A stretch of 64,000 bases of DNA from Yamadazyma tenuis (lineage: Eukaryota > Ascomycota > Pichiomycetes > Serinales > Debaryomycetaceae). Made by a program: the position numbers and the translations under genes. The stretch lies in the NCBI RefSeq assembly GCF_029203305.1, contig NC_089463.1, positions 1,319,001-1,383,000 of the forward strand, in the 5' to 3' direction. This document shows, piece by piece, positions 1 to 8,404 of the stretch; within the stretch, counting starts at the first letter, position 1; the number at the start of each line of letters is the position of its first letter. The notes under the pieces are model-generated. The model had not been told where the DNA came from, made no database searches, and saw only the letters and a list, made by a program, of their open reading frames with translations.

Positions 1-481
1 TTTGGCCATTGAGCAAGTCTTTCGCATCATATCCTTTAGCATCTTCGGTGAAAGCGGGTAAAGTGACTCTCTCTTCGACTTCAACAACCTTCTTGTACAA
101 AGCCTCAGGTTTGACGATGTTGAGGGCGAACAAGTCTGGACGAGACTGGTTTCCAATATGGAGAATATCTTTAAATCCTTCAGTAGTTATTAAGGCCGTT
201 GGTACACCTTTTCTTTCCAACAAAGCATTTGTTGCAACAGTGGTACCGAGCTTGATACTCTCAATCGTAGAAGTGTCAAGGGGAACATTCCTAGGGATTT
301 TCACACCATGAGCATGTTCAAGTACTCTTCTTATTCCTTCAATGTTCGCGTCCTTGTAGTTGCTTGGATCCACAGATAATAACTTGAACACATAGTCTTC
401 TTTTCCAGGGATGATAGCAAGAACATCAGTGAAGGTTCCACCTCTATCGATGGAAATGCTTATTCTGTTTTCCACTGTCAT
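1..481 (-). CDS. 5-oxoprolinase (OXP1 paralogue), N-terminal part, cut by window edge
   Basis: This is the first 160 codons of an ATP-dependent 5-oxoprolinase, which opens 5-oxoproline (pyroglutamate) to glutamate in the cytosol. Reading the minus strand from the ATG at 481-479 gives a hydantoinase-A type N-terminus with the signature IDRGGTFTD at about residues 11-19, then FKLLSVDP and [14 protein letters not shown], all shared with the full-length gene at 4190-8122. The two proteins differ at roughly every second position, so this is an old paralogue and not a recent duplicate. No stop is seen before the edge. Its promoter (482-765) contains a 15-bp element also found upstream of the neighbouring oxidase and permease. 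The family is certain; the exact substrate is not, because hydantoinase/oxoprolinase paralogues can differ. Confidence 0.9.
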   Translation of the reverse strand, partial: MTVENRISISIDRGGTFTDVLAIIPGKEDYVFKLLSVDPSNYKDANIEGIRRVLEHAHGVKIPRNVPLDTSTIESIKLGTTVATNALLERKGVPTALITTEGFKDILHIGNQSRPDLFALNIVKPEALYKKVVEVEERVTLPAFTEDAKGYDAKDLLNGQ

Positions 482-765
482 TGTTTAACAATTCAAAAAT
501 GTCGAACTCTCCCATTCCTTTATATCAAAACTAAATTCCACCAGATTTCGAGCGGAAACCGTATGCGCCCAGTTCCTGCATCTTGCCAATCTGCCCAATT
601 TCCTGATCAGGTCCAGCGCATGGGGTTACCAGATTTTTCGCCATCTATATGCACTCGCCATCTCACTGGCGCGGAATCATCGATACCGCCCATGGGCGCC
701 TGAGCCTATGCCCACGGATATCGACCTTTTCTACGAGCTTCAATATCTATGTCAAATCAAGTTAT
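482..765. promoter_or_regulatory. Promoter of the partial oxoprolinase; downstream end of the oxidase gene
   Basis: This stretch separates the start of the edge oxoprolinase from the stop of the oxidase gene; both are on the minus strand. I see no gene in it. Positions 554-568 read GGAAACCGTATGCGC, the reverse complement of GCGCATACGGTTTCC, which recurs with one change at 2204-2218. Several CCG/CGG triplets around 680-700 could be binding sites for Zn2Cys6 regulators, but that is a guess. Confidence 0.4.
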
Positions 766-2066
766 CTATAAGTGTGAATCGCTAGAGGGAACTCGGTCAT
801 GATCCGAAACCCAGTCAATTTTTGAGAATTCGGTGCTTTGTGCGGCAATTCTCCAGGTGAGCTTAGTTGGGTCAAATCCTTCAAGATCTTCCCTCCACCG
901 CCATAACGAGTCCATTTCAACCTCTAACTTGCCTTCCAACTTGTCTACAATATACTTTCCGATGTTGGGTAAAAGCTTGTAGGCATGTCCACTATCACCA
1001 GTTGCAGCGTATACCTTTGTTAAGTAGGGCACTTTGTCTATAATAAAGTGCGAATCAGAGGTATCGGCAATCCAACAGGCCTTATGGTTGATAAGTAGGC
1101 CAATTCTGGAATATAGGTAGCCAAAAGCTGTTTGGCGATGACCATGCATTCGGTAGGCATAGTGTCTTCAGGGTGCTGGTTCTTATACCTTGGTAGAGAT
1201 CTGGTTTCGTCTCTGAAGTTTGACCGCACATAATTTTGGGCACCTGAGCCTGGCAAGGCGATTTTGAGGATTCTAGTATCTTCATCGGGTGGGAAGAAAT
1301 ATCCCAAATCTGAATCAAATACAACTGGAATATCCTTATACTTTTGGTATTCTTTTTCAGTCAACTGAATATGCGTGACAAAAAGTCCAGTGGCTGATTG
1401 TTGTTGTTTGAGGTCCAATAGACTACCAGCTGAAGCACCTGAGGCAATGACAATTTGGTCAGCACTGTATCTAGAGCCATCTGCAGTAAACACTGTATCA
1501 ATTCCTCCTTCAGTCTTGATTTCAACAGCTCTACCAGCTTCTCCAAAAACAAACTCTACGCCAAGTTCTTTGGCTGCCAAATACACTGCTTTCAAGGACT
1601 TACCGGCAATACCAATACCGGTTTCAGGATTCCACTTATACTCACTCTGCTCCGACATGGTGTTGTACTTGAGAAACTTAAACTGCTTGGCCAAAGCCTT
1701 TCCCCCTTTCTTGTATTCAATTCTTTGACCACCGCCTAGAGACTGGAGATTTGCAATTCCAACTGCTTCGAATTTTTTTCTTCCTTGGTGCAGAGGAGGG
1801 GTAACCAACACTCTACCACATTCTTTGTAGACATCTTTGTACAAGGGATCATTTCTCCACAACTCCCAAGCTTCGAGGGACATTTTTGTGTACACCAATT
1901 CTGCATATTCAGTTCTAATGATCTTATTGTAGTCGCAAGCAGCAGACCAAGGAGAGGGAACTGGGTAAGCATCGATAGCCTTCACTTGGTATCCTTTTTT
2001 AGCCAAGTGTAAGGCGGTGGATAAACCCATGACTCCACATCCTACAATCAATACCGAGTCTACCAT
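766..2066 (-). pseudogene. Fructosyl-amino-acid oxidase (Amadoriase), frameshifted near its 3' end
   Basis: The gene encodes an FAD-dependent oxidase of the Amadoriase/sarcosine-oxidase family, which oxidatively deglycates fructosyl amino acids to glucosone, free amino acid and hydrogen peroxide. The start at 2066 gives a Rossmann FAD motif (VGCGVMGLSTALHLA) followed by SAACDYNKIIR, typical of fungal Amadoriases. That frame ends at a stop at 1038, but the family C-terminus (CWIADTSDSHFIIDK, then TGDSGHAYKLLPNIGKY) continues in a second frame down to 766. The switch lies near 1090-1105, just after PELAY. Both pieces together span about 433 codons, normal for the family. The second frame is free of stops and ends in SHL, a peroxisomal PTS1-type tripeptide. 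No plausible intron joins the frames, so this is a recent frameshift or a sequencing error. Confidence 0.75.
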
Positions 2067-2311
2067 TCTTGTGCCTTATCTGGTAAATGCAAGCATTATC
2101 TTTTAAATAGTTTTCGACTGTCGCAGCGGAAGCACGGAATAGGCGGTCGCATACGGTAACCACTTTTCTCAGAATCTTATCGGCGTCGGAAATTCAACTA
2201 AAAGCGCATACAGTTTCCAAAAGACTTTTACATTGTTCTTTGATTCATTTGACCATTTAAAGAATAGAATTTGTCTGCCATATGGTGTGATTTTGTTTAA
2301 ACAGTGTACTA
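2067..2311. promoter_or_regulatory. Divergent promoter between oxidase and permease
   Basis: This 245-bp region separates the divergently transcribed oxidase and permease genes. It contains TCGCATACGGTAACC at 2147-2161 and GCGCATACAGTTTCC at 2204-2218; the second matches the element at 554-568 (reverse strand) in 14 of 15 positions. CTTATC at 2176-2181, the reverse of GATAAG, is a possible site for GATA nitrogen regulators. A CGGCGTCGG direct repeat overlaps it. Control by these elements is inferred. Confidence 0.5.
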
Positions 2312-3829
2312 ATGTCTGAATCTGCTGATACCGCTTCGGGTGAAAAAGTTTTCGCTGATATCAAGGTAGATTCTCTTGGAGAGGTAAACGATGGTGATCT
2401 CGATGCTGGTGCCAAGTACTTGATCGACCACCCTCAGTATGCTGATTATACTCCTGAAGAAGCTAGGAAGCTTCTTTGGAAAATCGACTTGATGTTGATT
2501 CCAATGATGACCATTATTATCACCTTGGCTGCTGCCGATAAAATCGTCATTTCAAATGCTGCCGTCTATGGTATGACTGCCGACCTTAAGTTGGTAGGAA
2601 ACAAATATTCTTGGGTCGGTTCAATTTTTTACTTTGGATACTTGATTATGGAGCTTCCTGCTAACTTGTTAATTCAAAAGTTGCCTGTTAGGAAAACTTT
2701 ATTCACTTCTTTTGTGATCTGGAATATTATATTGATGTGTATGGGAGCTGCTCAAAACTTTTCTCAATTGGCTGCCATGAGATTCTTATTGGGTATGGGA
2801 GAGACTTTCTTGTTCCCTTCTTGTTCAGTTATTACTGCAATGTTCTACAAGAAGTCTGAGCAACCCTTTAGAACTGCCATTTGGTTTTCAGGGTTCTCGT
2901 CAATCATCACCGGAATTTTATCTTATGCAGTGGGACATGCTAATACCAAGCTTGCAAACTGGAGATTGTTGTTCATCACCTTTGCGTCTATTACCTTGTT
3001 CTTCACGGCTGCTTTGTATGTTGTGTTGCCGGATTCTCCAATGTCTTGCTGGTGGATGAATGATAGAGAAAAATATATTGCTATTCATAGAACCAAGGAA
3101 AACAGAACTGGTACCAAAAACACAAACTTCAAGAGATATCAAATTATGGAGGCCCTCAAAGACTGGAAAACTTGGGTTCTTGCAGTGTTTGCCCTTTGTA
3201 ACAATATCTCCAATGGTGCTTTGGTTACTTTTGCTGGTCAAATTGTTTCAGGTCTTGGATATTCTCCTTTGAGAACCACCTTATTGGGAATGCCAACCGG
3301 AGTTTTTATGACTGCCAGTTCGTGGATGATTGCCTTGCCAACTTTTTTCTACCCCAAAAAGTTCAGAACCGTTAGTGCTTTCACCATTTGTTTGGTTCCA
3401 TTGATATGTTGTGTGTTGATGATGAAGTTGGACGGTAAGATCAGCTTGTTAATAGCTTACTACTTCTTCTACTTCTACTGGGGTCCTTATGTGTGTATGA
3501 CTGCCATCTGCTTTGCCAACACTGCTGGCCACACCAAAAAGTCTGTGGTGAACGCTGTGAACTTCACTTCGTACTGTGTGGCCAATATTATTGCACCTCA
3601 ATTTTTCATTAGTAGCGAAGCTCCGGGTTATAAAACAGGTTACCACGCCATTTTGGGTTTTACTAGTGGCTCTTTGGTGAGCATTGCTACCTATGGCTTT
3701 GGATGCTACATGGAAAACAAAAAAAGAGATGAAAAGTACGGTCCTGCTGAGGATAATGTCGATCTCGATTTGGATGCGTTAGACTTGACTGACAAAGAAA
3801 AGGAAAAATGGTTCCGTTACGTTTGGTAA
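2312..3829 (+). CDS. MFS permease, anion:cation symporter (Dal5/Yct1/Thi73-type) family
   Basis: A 505-residue plasma-membrane transporter of the fungal anion:cation symporter branch of the major facilitator superfamily, whose members import allantoate, nicotinate, cysteine, pantothenate, biotin or dipeptides. The N-terminal 55 residues are hydrophilic; about 12 hydrophobic segments follow. The stretch DKIVISNAAVYGMTADL followed by YSWVGSIFYFGYLIMELPANLLIQKLP is typical of this family. The central loop (residues about 245-285) is charged, and the C-terminal tail is acidic. The start is the first ATG and gives a normal family length. It is transcribed away from the Amadoriase and toward OXP1, and it shares promoter elements with the cluster, so it probably imports the cluster's substrate. 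The substrate cannot be read from the sequence. Confidence 0.9.
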   Translation: MSESADTASGEKVFADIKVDSLGEVNDGDLDAGAKYLIDHPQYADYTPEEARKLLWKIDLMLIPMMTIIITLAAADKIVISNAAVYGMTADLKLVGNKYSWVGSIFYFGYLIMELPANLLIQKLPVRKTLFTSFVIWNIILMCMGAAQNFSQLAAMRFLLGMGETFLFPSCSVITAMFYKKSEQPFRTAIWFSGFSSIITGILSYAVGHANTKLANWRLLFITFASITLFFTAALYVVLPDSPMSCWWMNDREKYIAIHRTKENRTGTKNTNFKRYQIMEALKDWKTWVLAVFALCNNISNGALVTFAGQIVSGLGYSPLRTTLLGMPTGVFMTASSWMIALPTFFYPKKFRTVSAFTICLVPLICCVLMMKLDGKISLLIAYYFFYFYWGPYVCMTAICFANTAGHTKKSVVNAVNFTSYCVANIIAPQFFISSEAPGYKTGYHAILGFTSGSLVSIATYGFGCYMENKKRDEKYGPAEDNVDLDLDALDLTDKEKEKWFRYVW

Positions 3830-4189
3830 CTTCTTTATATAGTATTGGTGCTCCTTTAATATGTGTATTTGTGATCTAAAACTTATTCTGGTGTTCGAAT
3901 GTAGTGATGGTTTAATAATATGCGATAATTGTGAAATCAGTGTCGCAAAAACTTTTCGGTAAATCCGCCTTCCTCTGGTGGTACAGTACCGCATTCCGTA
4001 ATAGTTAACAAATATGGCAGCATTCAGTATGGCTCGGGTGCCGATAAACACACGCTTAAGCAAAAAGAGCACATCGGTAGTTCTCAAGAAAAGTGCCGAT
4101 CGCATTTCTGTAACCATCGGCCTTTGAACGCACGCTAGCAAATATATAGGTTCCATAATCCTGAGCTCAATAAAACACTCCATTCTGAA
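3830..4189. promoter_or_regulatory. Promoter of the full-length oxoprolinase gene
   Basis: This 360-bp gap has no gene. Within 80 bp it carries four copies of the pentamer CCGAT or its complement ATCGG, at 4041-4045, 4073-4077, 4096-4100 and 4116-4120; the last two form a GCCGAT/ATCGGC inverted repeat. TCGCATTTCTGTAACC, just after 4099, resembles the TCGCATACGGTAACC element of the neighbouring promoter. GATAA occurs near 3922 and 4043. Such density suggests regulator binding but is untested. Confidence 0.4.
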
Positions 4190-7100
4190 ATGCTGGGTTT
4201 ACAAATTGCCATTGATAGGGGTGGTACCTTTACGGATTTCATAGCGAGAATCCCCGGTCAGCCTGATTATGTGTTCAAATTATTATCGGTTGATCCCAAA
4301 AACTATCCAGATGCTCCAACTGAAGGCATAAGAGTGATCCTAGAGAAGCTCCACAACAAAAGCATCCCACGTTCTCAAAAGCTTAATTTGCATTCCATTG
4401 AAAGTATTCGCATGGGAACCACAGTGGCTACGAATGCCTTATTGGAAAGAAAAGGTGCCAATGTATGTCTTGTCACCACCAAAGGGTTTAAAGATGTTTT
4501 GACAATTGGAAACCAGACCAGGCCAAATATTTTCGATTTGTCCGCCAAGAAGTTGGGCCATCTCCAAAAGATGGTTATAGAGGTTGACGAAAGAGTTACC
4601 ATTGCAGGGTTTTCGGAAGGTGGAGGTGATCATTTGAAATTAGATGATTCTGATCCCATGGTGGTTGAAGGTGCAACCGGTGATAAAATCAAAATCTTAA
4701 AGAAACCCGATTACTTGAAAATCGAACATGATTTGAAAGAATTGTATGATGAAGGTGATTGTAAAACGATTGCTTTGTGCCTTGTAAATTCCTATGCTTA
4801 TCCCGAACATGAAGCCAAGATTGCCCAGATTTGTAAGAAGATTGGATTCCAAGTTTCTGTCAGTCATGAACTCCAACCCATGATTGGAATTGTAAACCGA
4901 GCCTCTTCTACTGTTGCCGATGCTTATTTGTCCCCTGTGATAAAAGATTACCTTGAGGGATTTGCCAATGGTTTCGAAGGTGGACTTGAAGCCTTTGGAA
5001 ACAAATTGCTATTCATGCAAAGTAACGGTGGATTATGTCCCTGGTATAAGTTCACTGGTTTAAAGGCCATTTTATCTGGTCCTGCTGGTGGAATGGTGGG
5101 ATTTGGAGAAACTTGTTATGACCATGATACTAAGAGAGCCACCATTGGTTTTGATGCTGGTGGAACCAGTACCGATGTTGCAAGATACTCTGGTTCATTG
5201 GAACACATCTATGAAACAGTTGTTAGTGAAATCAGCTTGCAAACACCTCAGCTAGACATTTCTACGGTTGCTGCCGGTGGAGGGTCAATGCTCTTCTGGA
5301 ATAACGGGATTTTTGTGGTTGGACCAGAGTCTGCTGGCTCTGATCCTGGCCCTGCTTGTTACCGAAAGGGAGGTCCTTTAACAGTCACAGATGCTAACCT
5401 ATTCTTGGGGAGGTTGATTCCAGAATTCTTCCCTCATATCTTTGGCCCTAACCAAAATGAACCATTGGACTACGAGATCACCACCAAAAAGTTCAAGGAG
5501 TTGACGGACGAAATCAATGCCTCTGGTGATGTTCAGAAGGCGTTTACTCCTGAAGAAGTTGCATTAGGATTCTTGAATGTGGCTGTGGAATCCATGGCTA
5601 GACCAATTCGTACCATTACCGAGTCTAAAGGTTACGGTACTGCTGAGCACAACTTGGCGTGCTTCGGTGGATCTGGTGGCCAGTTTGCTGTATCATTGGC
5701 TAAGAACTTAGGAATTTCTGACGTTGCGATCCACAAGTATTCTTCTATTTTGTCTGCTTATGGAATATTCTTGGCCGATATTGTTATTGAAAAGCAATCA
5801 CCAATTTCGGTTGCCTACAACAAAGACCATTTTGAATTCATAGACAAGAAGGTTAAAGGATTGGTGAATGCGGCCCAAAAGGATTATGAAGACCAAGGAT
5901 TGACAGCTTTTGATACCAGGGTGGAAATCTTGTTAAATATGAGATTTGTCGGTTCAGATACTCACTTGTTGATCAGCAAGGAGGAAGCTTACGATGCTGA
6001 CAAGAGATTCGTTGCAAGACACCAAAAGGAGTTTGGGTTCATTTTGGACCGAAAAGTTCTTGTTGATGACATTCAGGTGTTGTTTGTGGTTGAAAGCAAA
6101 GACAAAAAGGTACACAATCCATACGAAGAGTTCCGTAAATTGACTACAATTGAGGTTGAGCAGTCTTCACTCACCAATCCGGTGTATTTTGAAGAGAATG
6201 GTTGGAATGAAACCCAGATCATTCAACTTAAGAGCTTGAAAATCGGATCAAAGGTACGAGGTCCAGCAGTTATCCTCGATGAAACCCAGACTTTATTAAT
6301 TGATCCTCAATCTACCGCATATGTGTTGTCGAGCCATGTTTTAATTACTGTTGAACACAACAATAAACCCCAAATTTCCAGCACCTTAATTGACCCAATT
6401 CAGTTATCTGTATTTGGCCATAGGTTTATGTCTATTGCAGAGCAGATGGGTAGGACCTTACAACAGACTTCCATTTCTACAAACATCAAAGAGAGATTGG
6501 ACTTTAGTTGTGCTGTTTTTGATAAGGATGCCAATTTGGTGGCTAATGCTCCGCATGTTCCTATTCACTTAGGCAGTATGAGCTTTGCAGTCAAATACCA
6601 ATTGAATCTTTATAAGAAATCTGTTGATGGCAAAGAGGTTTTTGATTTGAAGCCTGGTGATGTTTTAGTTACAAACCATCCAATAGCTGGGGGGAGTCAT
6701 CTTCCTGATGTCACAGTGATTACGCCTGTTTTGGATGAGAACAACTTCCCAATGTTTTGGGTGGCTTCAAGAGGCCATCACGCTGACATCGGAAGTATTT
6801 CAGCCGGTTCAATGCCAAGTGACTCCAAGACCATATACGAAGAGGGTGCTGCTATTGTTAGCCATAAGTTGTGTACTGAAGGGAAGTTCGACGAGGCCGG
6901 TGTGAAGAGACTCTTTTATGACGAGCCTGCAAAGTTCCCTGGTGGTTCTGGAAGTAGAGCTTTAAGTGACAATATTAGTGATTTAAAAGCTCAAATTTCT
7001 GCCAATTACAAGGGTATCACCTTATTACAGAACTTAGTCAACGAGTTCACCAGACCCGTCATCGAACTCTATATGGGAGGAATCCAGTCTACGGCTGATA

Positions 7101-8122
7101 CTGCTGTGAGAAATCTTTTGAAGCTTGCTCACAAGAAATTCCAAGGAAACAGTATGAAAGCCATTGATTACATGGATGATGGTACACTTATTGCACTTAC
7201 GATTCAAATCGATCCAGAAACAGGAAGTGCTGTGTTTGACTTCACTGAATCCGGAGACGAAATGTATGGGAATATGAACGCTCCTAAAGCCATAGTGTAT
7301 TCTGCAATTTTGTATGTGTTGAGATCTTTAATAAGCAGTGATATTCCTTTGAATAATGGCTGTTTGATCCCCATCACCCTAAAGACCAGAAAAGGCTCTG
7401 TGGTAGATCCATCTTATGATGCAGCTGTGGTGGGTGGAAATGTGGAAACCACACAAAGAATTATTGATGTAGTTTTGAAGGCATTTGAAGCTGCTGCGGC
7501 TTCTCAAGGTACTTGCAATAACTTCACTTTTGGTATTAATGACCAGGAAAACAATATCAAATTCGGATACTATGAAACCATTTGTGGAGGTGCTGGAGCT
7601 ATTGCTGTTACAGACCCTAAAGCTGAAAGGAAGCATGGCCAATCCGGTGTCCAAGTACACACCACTAATACAAGAATCACCGATACCGAAGTGTTTGAAA
7701 GACGGTATCCCATTATTGTCCACGAGTTCAGTATCAGAGCTGGATCTGGCGGTGACGGGTATCATAGAGGTGGTGACGGTGTGATTAGAGATATTGAGTT
7801 TACTTATCCTAATCTTCAAGTCACTTGCTTGATGAACAGAAGAGCACTTGCACCATTTGGATTAAAGGGTGGGCAAGACGGTTTAAGAGGTCAGAACACT
7901 TGGCTTAAGAAAACCGATGAAGGCTATAAGTCTGTGTCATTGGCAGGTAGGTGTAGTGTTACTATTGGAAAAGGTGACAGAGTAGTGATCATGACTCCAG
8001 GAGGAGGTGGTTTTGGGTCTTTGGATTTTGTTGCTGATGATGTCAATTATCCTATCAAACCTGAAAAATCCATTTATACTGGGTCTGTGGCCATGAGAGC
8101 CATGACTCAAGAGACAAGCTAA
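4190..8122 (+). CDS. OXP1: 5-oxoprolinase, ATP-hydrolysing
   Basis: A 1310-residue cytosolic 5-oxoprolinase that cleaves 5-oxo-L-proline to L-glutamate with ATP, feeding glutathione breakdown products or environmental pyroglutamate into nitrogen metabolism. Length matches yeast Oxp1 (about 1290). Order of domains: hydantoinase A N-terminal part (IDRGGTFTD near residue 8), the hydantoinase A body with GFDAGGTSTDVARY near residue 320 and SGPAGG before it, then the hydantoinase B region from about residue 735 (FGHRFMSIAEQMG, RLDFSCA, NHPIAGGSHLPD) to a glycine-rich end (TPGGGGFG). The first ATG gives the family N-terminus. It follows the permease on the same strand. The partial gene at the left edge is a second, diverged copy, so the locus has two oxoprolinases, which is unusual for a yeast. 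Confidence 0.97.
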   Translation: MLGLQIAIDRGGTFTDFIARIPGQPDYVFKLLSVDPKNYPDAPTEGIRVILEKLHNKSIPRSQKLNLHSIESIRMGTTVATNALLERKGANVCLVTTKGFKDVLTIGNQTRPNIFDLSAKKLGHLQKMVIEVDERVTIAGFSEGGGDHLKLDDSDPMVVEGATGDKIKILKKPDYLKIEHDLKELYDEGDCKTIALCLVNSYAYPEHEAKIAQICKKIGFQVSVSHELQPMIGIVNRASSTVADAYLSPVIKDYLEGFANGFEGGLEAFGNKLLFMQSNGGLCPWYKFTGLKAILSGPAGGMVGFGETCYDHDTKRATIGFDAGGTSTDVARYSGSLEHIYETVVSEISLQTPQLDISTVAAGGGSMLFWNNGIFVVGPESAGSDPGPACYRKGGPLTVTDANLFLGRLIPEFFPHIFGPNQNEPLDYEITTKKFKELTDEINASGDVQKAFTPEEVALGFLNVAVESMARPIRTITESKGYGTAEHNLACFGGSGGQFAVSLAKNLGISDVAIHKYSSILSAYGIFLADIVIEKQSPISVAYNKDHFEFIDKKVKGLVNAAQKDYEDQGLTAFDTRVEILLNMRFVGSDTHLLISKEEAYDADKRFVARHQKEFGFILDRKVLVDDIQVLFVVESKDKKVHNPYEEFRKLTTIEVEQSSLTNPVYFEENGWNETQIIQLKSLKIGSKVRGPAVILDETQTLLIDPQSTAYVLSSHVLITVEHNNKPQISSTLIDPIQLSVFGHRFMSIAEQMGRTLQQTSISTNIKERLDFSCAVFDKDANLVANAPHVPIHLGSMSFAVKYQLNLYKKSVDGKEVFDLKPGDVLVTNHPIAGGSHLPDVTVITPVLDENNFPMFWVASRGHHADIGSISAGSMPSDSKTIYEEGAAIVSHKLCTEGKFDEAGVKRLFYDEPAKFPGGSGSRALSDNISDLKAQISANYKGITLLQNLVNEFTRPVIELYMGGIQSTADTAVRNLLKLAHKKFQGNSMKAIDYMDDGTLIALTIQIDPETGSAVFDFTESGDEMYGNMNAPKAIVYSAILYVLRSLISSDIPLNNGCLIPITLKTRKGSVVDPSYDAAVVGGNVETTQRIIDVVLKAFEAAAASQGTCNNFTFGINDQENNIKFGYYETICGGAGAIAVTDPKAERKHGQSGVQVHTTNTRITDTEVFERRYPIIVHEFSIRAGSGGDGYHRGGDGVIRDIEFTYPNLQVTCLMNRRALAPFGLKGGQDGLRGQNTWLKKTDEGYKSVSLAGRCSVTIGKGDRVVIMTPGGGGFGSLDFVADDVNYPIKPEKSIYTGSVAMRAMTQETS

Positions 8123-8404
8123 TTACATTTAGATACATTTATTTATATCATAACACATATTTGCAGCAATCTTTGATATCCCCAACTTTTCAAGGTTGAT
8201 TACTTAAGAAGTAACAAGAAACCACCTGAATACAATTAAATAGTTCTGAAAGGGTGCATTGTTCTTAAACTCCAAATTCAACTGATTTTCCAGGCAATGA
8301 CGTAAGTGCTTGTTTTCTTACCAGCCTCTCAGATGAGTTCGCGTTCTTTCTCAGATCGATAAGAACGCCAAACAGTTATACGAACCTTTTTGAACCATTG
8401 TGTT

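Noticed and set aside
3779..4183. Minus-strand open frame of 134 codons between the permease and OXP1
   Set aside because: Overlaps the permease 3' end, lacks family features and runs through the OXP1 promoter.
8297..8404. ATGAC followed by GTAAGT at 8297-8307, possible first exon and intron of VRL1
   Set aside because: No branch site or convincing acceptor before 8405, and the ATG at 8405 already gives a normal N-terminus.
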